DNA of 64,000 nt from Silurus meridionalis. Taxonomy: Eukaryota > Chordata > Actinopteri > Siluriformes > Siluridae. Below the pieces are notes generated by a model. That model ran no database searches, was not told where the DNA came from, and saw only the letters and a program-made list of their open reading frames with translations. Positions 1 to 11,989 of this stretch are shown in pieces. The DNA lies in contig NC_060906.1 of assembly GCF_014805685.1 (NCBI RefSeq), positions 6,334,460-6,398,459 of the forward strand. Reading direction: 5' to 3'. Each line of letters starts with the position of its first letter. Position 1 is the first letter of the stretch. The position numbers and the translations under genes are program-made.

Positions 1-536
1 TTTGAATAAGTACTACTAAACACTGTCTATAAAGGCTAATATTTTATTTATTTGATGTCTGACTGACTCACTGACTGAGACATGTGGGACGTTGCCTGAG
101 AGAGAGGGCTAGCATTTGCCATCTAGTCATAGCCAATACATAGCCAACACTTAAATAGCCTGTGCATACAGTAGCATTTCATCTTTTATAAAATGCGATT
201 TTGGCCAAATGCATTTTACCACAGGAAAAACTGAGCGCTCCGTCTATATAGCTACAAAAACTAGTTTAGATGAAAATGTAATGTGAGGCGCCGTCGCCGT
301 TTTAATGACGGACAAAAAAACTAAATTCACATTTGCACACATTCGCTGGTCGCTTTTTCGTACCGGAACTTACACAAAGCGACGAGTGATCCTCGTCACC
401 TAGATAACATATATAAGAACCCTGTTTATCTATATTATCTAATTATCTAATATTATTATTATGGTTGTTATTAATCGTGAATAAATCTAAAGCTTTTGAG
501 ACTATTATTTTGTGTTATTGAATTTGTCATGAAGAT
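1..536. other. unassigned AT-rich sequence
   Basis: I see no coding sequence, RNA gene or recognisable element end here. It is AT-rich and runs into the LINE remnant that follows. Confidence 0.4.
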
Positions 537-599
537 GTGACCATTTCTTCCTTTTATGCAGGCTTACTAAATAATCTTGATATAAAAAAAGGGAGGGGG

Positions 600-1480
600 G
601 TGCCCTTTTTCAGTTTCAGCACATGCCCCTCAAAAGGTCTGTGCACGGCCCTGGTTCCTAGAACAGCAAAGTTCACTAAAGGCTTACATTTAGCACCTAA
701 ACTCTGGAATAGTCTTCCTGACAGTGTTCGGGGCTCAGACACACTCTCCCAGTTTAATTGCAAATTAAAGACGTATGTTTTTAGCAAAGCCTACACATAA
801 CATCATAACCTTGTGCTCCAGAACATCTGATCACATGCACATTATCAACTTGTGTTGTTAATATCATGAACAGCAGCTACGCTAATTCCTCTCCACTGCT
901 TCTCTTTCTCTCCCCATCCCGAGACACCCTGAGGTTTGGCCAGCTCCAGTCACCTTCCACCTCGTGATGATTACGGACCTTTGAAGAAGTAGATGCCGAA
1001 CTCACAAACATCCCGAACCATCTAGAGACGTACCAGTGCCATTTGGATCCCGCTACATGTGTGGAGTTTTGACATTGGACCTCCTGGAGTGTTTAAAGGC
1101 TCTGGCATGGAGAAGCTGATGCTGGATCTGTGATGATCACAAATGCTGAGCTTATAAAACTAGGAGCTACAAACCATATAGACTGTTTAAGACTGCAGAA
1201 AGAACATCACTTATAATCTTATACTCCAGTAATCATGTTAGTTCTCACTGTCCAGTGTTCTGTATTGTTGAAAGATTTATGATCAAACTCTTGATGTCAC
1301 CCAAATGAGGATGGGTTCCCCTTTTGAGTCTGGTTCCTCTCAAGGTTTCTTCCTCATAACATCTAAGGGAGTTTTTCGTTGCCACGGCTGCTCATCAGGG
1401 ATAAATGCACCTGTTAATTTCTTTGTTGAGACAATGTCTGTTGTGAAAAGTGCTATAGAAATAAACTTGACTCCGTAGCT
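600..1480 (+). mobile_element. 3' end of a CR1/L2/Rex1-type LINE
   Basis: Positions about 600-800 encode the C-terminus of a fish non-LTR retrotransposon reverse transcriptase. The signature 'APKLWNSLPDSVR' is followed by a short 'LKTYVFSKAYT' end and a stop. A roughly 340-bp untranslated region follows. The tail (about 1130-1480) is the motif repeated at 4262-4618, 8340-8725 and 35210-35580. It ends with the 'gctatagaaataaacttgac' type terminus typical of fish LINE tails. The upstream polymerase is missing, as expected for 5' truncation. The same C-terminus and 3' region recur at 59880-60395. Confidence 0.75.
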
Positions 1481-3770
1481 CACATCTGACATGCTAAATG
1501 CACTGTTTATTTATTTGTCAAGAGAGGGAGGCTGATCTCTGGATATGTAGTTTTGAACATTTCCTCTTTGCACAGAAAGCATAGTAGCCATATGCAGAGA
1601 TATAATGCCCTAACAGCACCAAGGAGTAGGGAAACAGAGAAAAGAGGCTCCTTCAACCTCCAGACAGCTTAAGCTGGGAGAAAGATAACAAAGTTGATCA
1701 TGCAGTGTTGAAGTTTGAAAGAAAGAAAAAAAAGTCAGGGATCAATTTCATAGCAGTGAATAAAGACTGTTGGAGGTCAAGGAGAAGAGGTTAAATCTGC
1801 ATCACTGGGCACTGGGTTGATCCTAACAGTCTGGAAAGGTTCTCAGTACACTAGCATGCAGGCTGTACAAAAGGCCCACACACTTGACATTCTGAATTTG
1901 TCGTATAGAACAATGTTTGAAAAACTACAGACAACAGGTTAGATTTTTTTAAAGTCGTTTTTGTGTATACGGAGAACAAGACAAGAACAAAAACTCTGCT
2001 TTAAATGACCCTGAAGATGAGATAAATGGTGAGGACTTTGTAGAGGTCACAGCTGTTGTAGATGAACATGGTGTAAACAGCAACTTAGCAACAGCCGTTG
2101 AAAAATGTTTAAGTGCTGAGAGAATGTGTAGACCAGCTGTCAGATATTCTTACTGAAACATCTCTCTAAGCAGTGCTGCTGTTCCACTGTGCTTCATGGC
2201 ACAAAGTCCTGTTTCTTTCCTCAATGAGATACCATGACGTTCTGCATGTACGGTTGGTCACGGAACTCCTAATATTCATAGGAACCATAGTTTTTCCTTA
2301 AATTACACATTATAGCCTTTTGTATTTTCATTTATATTCAGATGATCATAAATACAATGTAATGCTTAATGTTCATATGCCACAGAGATTAATACCTTTG
2401 CCTCCCTTTTCCCACACCTTCATTTCACCTCAATGTTCTTTCCCACCATTGTTGAGTGAAAATCCTCTATTTTAGTGTTTCCTTTATCCTGCTTCTCCCT
2501 TGCATTTCTCATAACTTTAACTGGTGGCCCTTTTGACTCCATTGGTGCTGCTGTGTACCCTCAGTGCAGTTCTTAAAACTTATAATTAACCTCATATCAT
2601 ATGGCCTGTTTTCTTTAAAGCTGTTTCCATACTCATGCTTTGTCTTATGTGTGCTCTCAGATGACATTTCATGAGCATAGGCTTTGTGAGTCCTTTTAAA
2701 CTTTACCACCAAATTGCGTGCAGGTGTAATCAATCAGGAACTGGGTGATTGTGATCATGGAACTGTAGCTGAGGTCTGGGGAATGTAGTCCACGGCAGCC
2801 TTGTTTGTAGGGGGCAATGACTCCTGGGAATTGCGGTTTGTGGTTTCCTGTATCATGACGTTCTCATTGTAGCTTGTGGGTGGCAATCGTACTTGTAACG
2901 GAAAGCAATTCTGGTGCAAATTACAAAGCTTTTATACAATGTCGATGTACATTTAAAAAAAATTACTGTGTGTGTGTGAGGGAATTCTGATCATCATCAG
3001 AATAATGTTTTGAAATTAATCCTCTTTGAAGCACTTCTACTGAACTATTTGACCCCGACCTGTAGGAACCATGAATCCACAGAATAGACAGAGAATTACA
3101 AGATTCAACATCTCTTTTCAGCCATAAAACCCCCTTCCTAAAGTATAGAGTCCATCCTCCCCCCATTCATAATAGCACTTACCACAGGATCCACCCCTGA
3201 GGCACACCGTGTTTATAGCAATATTACAGCAAGCACTTTTCAATAATCAGTTTTATTATAGAAACTATAGGAAGGGATACAAATCATTGATTATTCACAA
3301 CTTGAATGGAATAAATTATATTAAAAATTGGTTAATAAATAAATAAACCCATTCCAATTAGTCATGAGATACAAGCAGAGGACTGATCGACCCGCAGCTG
3401 GCTGCTTCTGGCAAGCCTACGATTTTAACCAAAATTATTAGAAATAATGACAATTTAATCTATTTAATGTCAAACAAGGCACCTGAAATAAAAAAAATTA
3501 TTAAAATCAGCTTCAAAGCAATACTCTAACTAATTCTGCCCCACGGTAGAATCATCGATTATTGTCGAGAGGGCAGGAGAAATATGGGTATAGGGATTCA
3601 TGCTGCTCTATCTGATTGCTCACTCCCACTTTGCTACTTTTTCTTGTAACCCCATGGATGGAGAAATAATAAAACCAAAGCGTTATCCATTCACACCCCA
3701 AAGGGAACTGCTGCTGAGACACAGTATCTATCAGAGCTCTAGCAGTCATAAACATGTGCTGTTCTGTGGT
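838..3770 (+). repeat. left arm of a large inverted repeat
   Basis: This segment recurs in reverse complement at about 5885-9017, giving arms of about 2.9 and 3.1 kb around a spacer of about 2.1 kb. Landmarks pair in order: the LINE 3' region (1080 with 8760), the block starting 'tttgtcaa' (1525 with 8300), the segment at 2509-2733 with 6929-7153, and the block at 3600-3760 with 5890-6055. The arms differ by scattered substitutions and indels. One indel of about 170 bp is a block present at 7930-8100 and at 60615-60760 but missing here near 1710. The sequence from 1481 on resembles a non-coding element. Short open frames in it are not preserved as genes. Confidence 0.85.
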
Positions 3771-4261
3771 AACTTTCTGAAAGGCGCCAGCATTTCTAGC
3801 ATCACGGTGACTATTTTTTCAAACCACCGAATGTTCAGCTAAAATTCGGTTGTTACAGCACGACAACTTAAAAATGTATTTAAAATGGACCGAATATCAG
3901 CGTAATGTTAGTGTGCCCTAGCGTATATGAAGAGGGAGGGGAGGCGAGGCTGTATTACCGCTGAGTTGGCTTCGTCATTGTTATTTACTTGGGTGGTGGG
4001 CATATAAAGTCACGTGTGAGAAAGTTAAATGCAGAAATTAACGACTAAGTTAGTTCAGCAATTGTAAGTTAACTAGACTGATGTAACAGATAATGTTAAT
4101 GGGACAAATCCCGGTGGGCTGTGGCGTCATAGTCCGTTAAAAGAACACTCTCAGGGTGAGTTCACATGATGTCGTAACTTAATTGTCCAAACTACAATAT
4201 TACTGCGTGTAAAAAGTCTACATTATTGTTAATCTGAAGTAACGTTACAAAGTTTGTTAAA
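3771..4261. other. unassigned palindrome spacer
   Basis: This is unique-looking sequence between the end of the left arm and the LINE tail. I see no open frame with similarity to a known family and no RNA gene. Confidence 0.35.
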
Positions 4262-4618
4262 ATGTTGAGCTCAGTAGCTCCTGGTTTTATAACCATAAAG
4301 ACTGTAGAAAGAACATTACTTATAATCTTATACTCCAGTAATCATGTTAGTTCTCACTCTCCAGTGTTCTGTATTGTTGAAAGATTTATGATCAAACTCT
4401 TGATGTCACCCAAATGAGGATGGGTTCCCCTTTTGAGTCTGGTTCCTCTCAAGGTTTATTCCTCATAACATCTAAGGGAGTTTTTCCTTGTCACAGTCGC
4501 CACGGCTGCTCATCAGGGATAAATACACACCATTCACATTCACTGTTGATTTCTGTTAAGCTGCTTTGAGACAATGTCTGTTGTGAAAAGCGCTATAGAA
4601 ATAAACTCGACTTATTAT
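4262..4618 (+). mobile_element. LINE 3' tail fragment
   Basis: This is a near copy of about 1140-1480 (the same 'actccagtaatcatgttag' and 'gatgtcacccaaatgagg' blocks). It ends in 'gctatagaaataaactcgac'. It abuts the minisatellite directly. No coding part is attached. Confidence 0.75.
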
Positions 4619-5845
4619 TTAGGGTTACTGCATTATGGGTTGGGTAATAAAATAGGGTTGCAGGTTAGGGTCAGGGTTATAAATTAGGGTTAGAGGGGTT
4701 GAGGTAGAATTATAATTTTAAGGTTACTGGGTTAGAGGTAGGGTTATAATTTAGGATAACAGGGGTAGGGGGTGGGGTTATAAGTCAGGGTTAGAGGTAG
4801 GGTAAAAAATTGGGGTTACAATATTATGGGTAGTGTTATGAGATAGGGTTAAAGGGTTAGGGATAGGGTTATAATTTAAGGTAAAATGGTTAGGGGATAG
4901 AATTATAAATTAGGGTTACAGAGTTAGCGAGTAAGGTTATAAATTAGGGTAACAGGGTTAGAGATAGGGTTATAAATTAGGGTAACAGGGTTGGGATTAA
5001 ATTATAAGAGGGTAACAGAGTTAGTGGTAGGGTTATAAGTTAGGTAACATGGTTAAGGGTAGGGTTATAAGTTAGGTTTACAGGATTATGGGTAAGGCAA
5101 TAAATTAGAGCAACAGGGTTAGGGTTAGGGATATAATTTTGTGTTACATGGTTAGGGGTAGGGTAATAAATTAGCGATACAAGATAAGGGTTAGGGTTAT
5201 GAGTAAGGACAACAGGGTTAGGGGTTGGGTTATGAAGTAGAGTTGCAGGGTTAGAGGGTATGGTTATAATTTAGGGTTACAGGATTAAGAATAGGGTTAT
5301 AATTTAGGGTTACAGAATTAGGGGTAGGGTTATAAATTAGGGTAACAGGGTTAGAGGTAGGGTTATAAATGATGATAACAGGGTTGGGTTAAATTATAAG
5401 ATAGGGTTAGTGGTAGGGTTATAATTTAGGGTAACATGGGTAAGGGTAGTGTTATAAGTTAGGTTTACAAGATTATGGGTAGGGCAATAAATTAGAGCAA
5501 TAGGGTTAGGGTAAGGGATATAATTTTGTGTTACATGGTTAGGGTTAGGGTAATAAATTAGCGATACAAGCATAACTCTTACATGGATAAGGGTGGGCTA
5601 GGGATATACATTAGGGTTACAGGGTTAGGTTTGGGGTTATAAACAAGGGTTACAGTGTTAGGGGAAGGGTTATAAATTAAGTTTACAGGGGTAGGGACAT
5701 AATTTAGGGTTATAGGGTTAGGGGTAGTGGTTGGGGTAGGGTCATAACCCCTACATGGATAGGGGTGGCGTAGGGGTATACATTACGGTAACAGGGTTAG
5801 GGGTAGGGTTATAAATTAGGGTTACAGGGTTAGGGTTATTTATTT
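4619..5845. repeat. telomere-like G-rich minisatellite
   Basis: About 1.2 kb of degenerate tandem repeats with a period of roughly 30-35 bp, built on 'GGGTTATAAATTAGGGTTAC' followed by 'AGGGTTAGGGGTA'. The core contains the vertebrate telomere words TTAGGG and GGGTTA, but units are long, variable and interrupted by TTATAAA. This is therefore a degenerate satellite rather than a true telomere tract. The same array is present in C-rich orientation at 63590-64000, in each case next to the same repeat unit. Confidence 0.85.
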
Positions 5846-5884
5846 TTAATGCCCCTTCCATCACAGGCAGACAGACATAAACAG

Positions 5885-8800
5885 CACATGTTTATGACTG
5901 CTAGAGCGCTGATAGATACTGTGTCTCAGCAGCAGTTCCCTTTGGGCTGTGGATGGATAGCGCTTTGGTTTTTATTATTTCTCCATCCATGGGATTACAG
6001 GAAAAAGTAAGAAAGTGGGAGTGAGCAATCAGATAGAGCAGCATGAATCCCTATACCCATATTTCTCCTGCCCTCTCGACAATAATCGATGATTCTACCG
6101 TGGGGCAGAATTAGTTAGCGTATTGCTTTGAAGCTGATTTTAATTTTTTTTCATTTCAGGTGCCTTGTTTGACATTAAACAGATTAAATTGTCATTATTT
6201 CTAATAATTTTGGTTAAAATTGTAGGCTTGCCAGACAATTAACAATTAACCAATTTTTAATATAATTTATTCCATGCAAGTTGTGATTAATCAATAATTT
6301 GTATCCCTTCCTATAGTTTCTATAATAAAACTGATTCGTGAAAAGTGCTTGCTGTAATATCGCTATAAACACGGTGTGCCTCAGGGGTGGATCCTGTGGT
6401 AAGTGCTATTATGAATGGGGGGAGGATGGAAAAGAAGAGGAAAGATGGAAAAAGGAAGAAGAATGAGGGTTGATGCGGTAAACGGTGCAGCTTCAACTAC
6501 TGTTGAACTCTATACTTTAGGAAGGGGGTTTTATGGCTGAAACGAGATGTTGAATCTTGTAATTCTCTGTCTATTCTGTGGATTCATGGTTCTTACAGGT
6601 CAGGATCAAATAGTTCAGTAGAAGTGCTTCAAAGAGGATTAATTTCAAAACATTATTCTGATGATGATCAGAATTCCCTCACACACACACAGTAATTTTT
6701 TTTTTTTTAATGTACATTGACATTGTATAAAAGCTTTGTAATTTGCACCAGAATTGCTTTCCGTTACAAGTACGATTGCCACCCACAAGCTACAATGAGA
6801 ACGTCATGATACAGGAAACCACAAACCGCAATTCCCAGGAGTCATTGCTGCCTACAAACAAGGCTGCCGTGGACTACATTCCCCAGACCTCAGCTACAGT
6901 TCCATGTTCACAGAGCCCCAGTTCCTGATTGATTACACCTGCACGCAATTTGGTGGTAGAATTTAAAAGGACTCACAAAGCCTATGCTCATGAAATGTCA
7001 TCTGAGAGCACACATAAGACAAAGCATGAGTATGGAAACAGCTTTAAAGAAAACAGGCTGTATGATATGAGGTTAATCATAAGTTTTAAGAACTGCACCA
7101 AAGGTACACAGCAGCACCAATGGAGTCAAAAGGGCCACCAGTTAAAGTTATGAGAAATGCAAGGGAGAAAGCAGGATAAAGGAAACACTAAAATAGAGGA
7201 TTTTCACTCACCAATGGTGGGAAAGAACATTGAGGTGAAATGAAGGTGTGGGAAAAGTGAGGCAAAGTTATTAATCTCTGTGGCATATGAACATTAAGCA
7301 TTAGATTGTACTTATGATCATCTGAATATAAATGAAAATACAGAAGACTATAATGTGTAATTTAAGGAAAAACTATGGTTCCTATGAATATTAGGAGCTC
7401 GGTGACCAACCGTACATGCAGAACGTCATGGTATCTCATTGAGGAAAGAAACAGGACTTTTGGCCATGAAGCACAGTGGAACAGCAGCACTGCTTAGAGA
7501 GATGTTTCAGTAAGAATATCTGACAGCTGGTCTACACATTCTCTCAGCACTTAAACATTTTTCAACGGCTGTTGCTAAGTTGCTGCTTACAGCATGTTCA
7601 TCTACAACAGCTGTGACCTCTACAAAGTCCTCAACATTTCTCATCTTCAGGGTCATTTAAAGCAGAGTTTTTGTTCTTGTCTTGTTCTCCGTATACACAA
7701 AAACGACTTTAAAAAAATCTAACCTGTTGTCTGTAGTTTTTCAAACATTGTTTTATACGACAAATTCAGAATGTCCAGTGTGTGGGCCTTTTGTACAGCC
7801 TGCATGCTAGTGTACTGAGAACCTTTCCAGACTGTTAGGATCAACCCAGTGCCCAGTGATGCAGATTTAATCTCTTCTCCTTGACCTCCAACAATCTTTG
7901 TTCACTGTTATGAAATTGATCCCTGAATTTTTTTTTTTTCCTTTCTTGCTTTTTTTATATTAGTCTTCATCTTAAGTGCCGCCTCATCCATCTTATGTCA
8001 CAAAGTGGTCCTCGACATAAGCGTGGTTTTGGGCTGAGGATCATACAAAAACATTTTAAATGATTGCTGTTCTACCACACTTAAGGGTTGGAGAATTATA
8101 ACACTGCATGATCAACTTTGTTAATATCTTAGTTTCTCCCAGCTTAAGCTGTCTGGAGGTTGAAGGAGCCTCCTTTCTCTGTTTCCCTACTCCTTGGTGC
8201 TGTTAGGGCATTATATCTCTGCATATGGCTACTATGCTTTCTGTGCAAAAAGGAAACGTTCAACACTACATATCCAGAGATCAGCCTCTCTCTCTTTGAC
8301 AAATAAATGAACAGTCATGTGCATTTAGCATGTCAGATGTGAGCTACGGAGTCAAGTTTATTTCTATAGCACTTTTCACAACAGACATTGTCTCAACGAA
8401 GCTTTACAGAAATCAACAGTGAAGGTGAATGGTTTGCATTTATCCCTGATGATCAGCTGTGGCGACTGTGACTCCCTTAGATGTTATGGGGAAGAAACAT
8501 TGAGAGGAACCAGACTCAAAAGGGGAACCATCCTCATTTGGGTGACATCAAGAGTTTGATTATAAATCTTTTAACAATAAAGAACACTGGAGAGTGAGAA
8601 CTAACATGAGTACTGGAGTATAAGATTGAGTTATGTTATTTCTACAGTCTTATACAGTCATTTGTGGTTATAAATCTAGGAGCTACTGAGCAACTCATAA
8701 AATAGCTCAACATTTGTGATCATCACAGATCCAACACCAGCTTCTCCAAACCAGAGCCTTTAAACACTTCAGGAGATCCAATGTCAAAACTCCACACATG

Positions 8801-9017
8801 AAGTGGGATTCAGATGGCATTGGTATGTCTCTGGGTGGTACGGAAAGTTTGCGAGTTCCGCATCTATTTCTTTAAAGGTCCATAATCTTCATGAGGTGGG
8901 ACGTGACTGGAGCTGGCCAAATATCAGGATGCCTCGGGATGGGGATAGAAAGAGAAGCAGTGGAGAGAAATTAGCATAGCTGCTGTTCATGATATTAACA
9001 GCACAAGTTGATAATAA
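5885..9017 (-). repeat. right arm of the large inverted repeat
   Basis: This is the reverse complement of 838-3770. Read on the minus strand it runs from the LINE 3' region (8340-9017), through the common unit, to the block at 5890-6060, and then into the minisatellite in C-rich orientation. The copy at 60395-63407 has the same order, so this arm shows the fuller unit. It keeps the 7930-8100 block that the left arm lacks. Its outer end stops at 9017, next to an L2 LINE fragment. Confidence 0.85.
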
Positions 9018-9029
9018 AAATTAAAAAAC

Positions 9030-9412
9030 TATTAGCAGACATTTGCCAGCAGTAGAGATGGTAGAGCGGGTCGGCTAGGGTTAGCTTTTAGCCTAGCATT
9101 AGCACCTGCTCGCTTTCCGCGCTTCCGCTTCCTCACGCAGCGCTTTCGGATTCCCCCTCTTCCGCCCATCCGCTGCAGGCGACGCCAAGGTCTGGAGGCC
9201 TGGTTCTCGAAGCACGCCGAGGTTGCGTAACTACTGCCGCAGATCATTTATTGTGTTGTTTGGGTTATTTGAGTGTTTTTGTGGTGCTACACAGGGACAC
9301 AGGTTGCTCCGATGTCCATGTGTTGCATAAGGTGGGCTACAAAGTGAAAGTAGCACCATTTTGGGTCAGGAGCGGCCGCTGCGAGCTACTGCCATGCCAT
9401 CATCTTGGATCC
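9030..9412 (-). mobile_element. 5' end fragment of an L2-type LINE
   Basis: On the minus strand this starts with a 'ccaagatg' 5' leader. It continues into the start of an endonuclease-type ORF whose 9032-9247 portion carries an arginine-rich stretch and ends 'LPSLLLANV'. The element at 42648 has the equivalent segment ('LPSILLANVQSLENK'), which fixes the family. It is cut off before the endonuclease active site at the border with the palindrome arm. Confidence 0.7.
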
Positions 9413-9535
9413 ATCTCCAGCACCTTCCACAAGCATTCATGCTCAACCTGGTCAAAAGCCTTTTCCTGGTCTAGGAAAATTAGACTAGTCTTTAAGTACA
9501 AGTGTGCCAAAGTCAGACTGGAGATGATGCTACTG
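9413..9535 (-). pseudogene. Tx1/L1-like reverse transcriptase fragment, catalytic part
   Basis: The minus strand encodes 'LIFLDQEKAFDQVEHECL', the reverse transcriptase motif A of Tx1/L1-type LINEs, with its catalytic aspartate at the F-D pair. The matching N-terminal part of the same polymerase lies at 10940-11265 on the same strand. The two were separated by insertion of the R2/Hero-like element between them. The fragment ends where the L2 5' leader begins. Confidence 0.7.
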
Positions 9536-10945
9536 GATTCGAGTGATCCATTTGTAGCCCAAGCGGCCCCCATCTTGGTTACCGGAAGGAAGTGGACCCT
9601 GATGGCTGCAACTGAGCAGGCAAAGGCAGCACTCAGACACAAGGACATTGTGGGCCGAGTGCAGGAGGGGAGGAGTGGTCTTGGACTTGGGGCCAGTACA
9701 CCAGTGTGGAGCAAGGCCTCTCCATCTCAGAGACGCAAGATGGTGGTCCAGGAGGTACGGCGGGAGGAGGAAGCAAGAAGATGCGCCCAGGCAGTGGCAC
9801 AGGCAAAGCAAGGGCAGTGGATGGCATGGGAAGGAGTAGAGAAGAGGAAGATTTCCTGGAAAGAGCTGTGGGAAATGGAGACATTCAGGGCAAGCTTTAC
9901 CATCCGGGCTGCCTATGATGTCCTGCCTTCTCCCGCAAACCTAAATCAGTGGTATGCTGAAGACCCCACGTGCCCTCTATGCCCAAGTCGAGCAACACTG
10001 AAGCATATCTTAGTGGGATGCAAGACCAGCCTCACCCAAGGGCGTTACACCTGGCGGCACAACCAGGTGCTGAAGTGTCTTGCTGCAGTGTTGGAAAATC
10101 GACGGACAAATGTGAATGCCCTTCCTCCCCCATCATCCCAGCGGCAGCCAACACCATTTGTTCGGGAGGGTGAGTGTCAAGCCAACCTCACCACCATAAG
10201 ATCAGACTATGGTCAGCTGGGTAGAGCACGGGACTGGAAGCTGCTGGCAGACTTGAATAAGAAACTATGCTTCCCAGCTGAAATTGCAGCCACCAACCTG
10301 CGACCAGACCTTGTTCTGTGGTCAGCCTCGCTCAAACTTGTCTACATCATCGAGCTCACCGTTCCCTGGGAGGGTGCAGTGGAGGAGGCCTATGAACGGA
10401 AATGGCTGAAGTACGCTGAACTTGCAGCCGATGCACAACAACAAGGCTGGAATGTAAAGGTACGCCCAGTGGAAGTAGGTTGCAGAGGGTTCGTAGCCAC
10501 CACAACAGTCAGGCTACTCAGGGAGATGGGAGTACGAGGAAAGGCCCACCAGCAGGCGGTCAAAGACCTCTCTGCAGCTGCGGAAAAGGGAAGCCAGTGG
10601 CTGTGGGTGAAGAGAAAAGATTCCGCCTGGGTCTTTAAGCGAGTTGATGGCATCTAGGGAGTGAACCTGGGACGCTGGGATTCACTGCTGAACCCTCTGG
10701 AGGTGTCGTGGGCCTATCAGCGAAACACCCAGGAAGGAGGGCGCCCACTTGACAACCCAAAGGGTGCCATCACTCAGTGGACCTTTCAACAGAGGCTTAG
10801 CGGTGCCTCAGTATAATGAGTTCAGAAGGAGCCACAGAAGAAGGAAGGACTGAGGAGTGGTGTGGCAGAGGGTGCCACCACTGAATAGACCATCCCACAG
10901 AGTCTCATCGGTGCCTCAAGTATGTATCAAGGGATATCAACATCA
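9500..10945 (+). mobile_element. 5'-truncated R2/R4/Hero-type LINE
   Basis: This plus-strand insertion lies in a minus-strand Tx1-like LINE. It carries the C-terminal part of an element with a restriction-like endonuclease, plus a 3' UTR of about 290 bp. The borders are estimated from where the Tx1 reading frame stops and resumes. Possible short duplicated words (acaagt at the left, tcaagt at the right) are not conclusive. No poly(A) tail is evident. Confidence 0.65.
9570..10657 (+). CDS. C-terminal reverse transcriptase/endonuclease region of an R2/Hero-type LINE
   Basis: An open frame runs from 9251, but only residues from about 108 on look like the element. The first 100 or so residues are read-through of antisense L2 and Tx1 sequence. 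Two features identify the family. One is a cysteine-histidine cluster, 'CPLCPSRATLKHILVGC' (C-x2-C-x7-H-x4-C), starting near residue 241. The other is a restriction-like endonuclease core near residue 351: RPD, 14 residues, then E, followed by 'ELTVPWE'. This matches the R/K-PD-x(12-14)-D/E pattern of R2-group nucleases, which nick the target for reverse transcription. The frame ends 'WLWVKRKDSAWVFKRVDGI'. The polymerase domain is absent, so the copy cannot be autonomous. It could belong to R4, NeSL or Hero; I cannot separate these by eye. Confidence 0.7.
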
Positions 10946-11290
10946 AGTCCTACACAACAGATCTAAGCCCAATAGCCTGGAGACGTCCAAAATGTCATGA
11001 ATTAAGCATACACTGTCAAATATCGACCTACGAGGCAAACAGTATGTCAGGTCATTGTGAATGATCCGCTTAATTACCTTCATCAGTCTCAAGGCCAATG
11101 CGTTTGACAGCAGCTTTGCAGTCAGTGCACAGCAGTGACACTAGGTGCCAATTTTTCAGGTGGGTCAGATCCCCCTTCTTTGGCAGCAGGGTCAGGATGG
11201 CTCTCCTGCAGTTCCATGGGAGCTGACCTCCTGTAACACTGTCCTTTCAGACCTTCAACACGTCTTTGCCTGCTTCTTTACTTGTTCATT
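10940..11290 (-). pseudogene. Tx1/L1-like reverse transcriptase fragment, N-terminal part
   Basis: On the minus strand, 11090-11215 reads 'LPWNCRRAILTLLPKKGDL' and then 'KNWHLVSLLCTD', the conserved motifs 1-2 of Tx1-type LINE polymerases. After a one-base frameshift the frame continues as 'VIKRIIHNDLTYCLP' and 'RSIFDSVCLIHDILDVSRLL'. This is the segment that normally precedes motif A, which is found at 9413-9535. The interruption between them is the R2/Hero-like insertion. Confidence 0.75.
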
Positions 11291-11985
11291 ACCTCGCTTT
11301 TTTTTTTTAGACTGTACTTTGAACAGGAGCTCATCTTCCATCTCTACGTCTCCCCCATCCCTTTGCACTGGTGTAGTGACTGGTGTCTGCTAGCAACAGC
11401 TCTGAAGGCCTCTGCCAGCGCAGGCAGCTCCAGCACTGCTCCAGAGAGTAGTAGACTTTTTTTTCTGTTTTGCAAGGCCTCTCCAGGCCCAGTTTAGCCA
11501 AGCATGGCTAATGTAGGTTTTTTTTTAACTCGTAAAAATCATCCTGCCTGCTCATTCACATTAAACAAAACATTGATTTAAAATTAAAGACACTTTCTAC
11601 TCTGAAAGGCCATATGCGAAGAGGCGTCGACATGCTGTGACTGACAGCTTTGTAGACAATGGGTCGCATAATGAGCTGTGGATCACTGAGCCAGGATCTG
11701 AGTGAGAAGTACAGTACTACAATAATGTGTTTCCTTTGTGGTTTATATAAAATACACATTAGCAAGGACAGCATTAAAAAGGAAATTGTGTAACAATAAA
11801 ACAATACAGTACAGTATGTATAAAAAGAGTGCAACAAAAACAATATCACAATACAGTAGAGTAGGTAAAAAATTGCATAAAAAATCCCTGTGCCACTCTT
11901 GAAAGCAGTTCCTGTTCAACTGAAGACACAGGTGAACATCGCATGCCAGGCGTTTCCATGGTGTTTTGTGGTGCTTACCATGCAA
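11291..11985. other. unassigned sequence between LINE and piggyBac
   Basis: The first 200 bases may be degenerate upstream Tx1 LINE on the minus strand. The remainder is AT-rich and probably includes the 3' flank of the piggyBac gene. I could not identify a piggyBac terminal repeat or a TTAA boundary here. Confidence 0.3.
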
Positions 11986-11989
11986 TTAT

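Noticed and set aside
3600..3842. 80-codon plus-strand frame near the palindrome arm end
   Set aside because: The mirrored copy at about 5890-6055 shows no preserved reading, and it has no family signature.
4619..5845. A true telomere or chromosome end
   Set aside because: Units are degenerate and much longer than 6 bp, and unique sequence continues on both sides.
4619..5845. CRISPR array
   Set aside because: Repeats are adjacent and degenerate with no unique spacers; the sequence is eukaryotic.
6929..7153. 74-codon frame, also present in minus orientation at 2509-2733, as a conserved small gene
   Set aside because: The start is TTG rather than ATG, the substitutions between copies show no sign of protein-level constraint, and it lies in a non-coding repeat unit.
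9251..9560. First 100 codons of the 9251-10657 frame as the N-terminus of the R2/Hero protein
   Set aside because: The same bases encode Tx1 motif A and the L2 leader on the other strand, so this is chance read-through into the inserted element.
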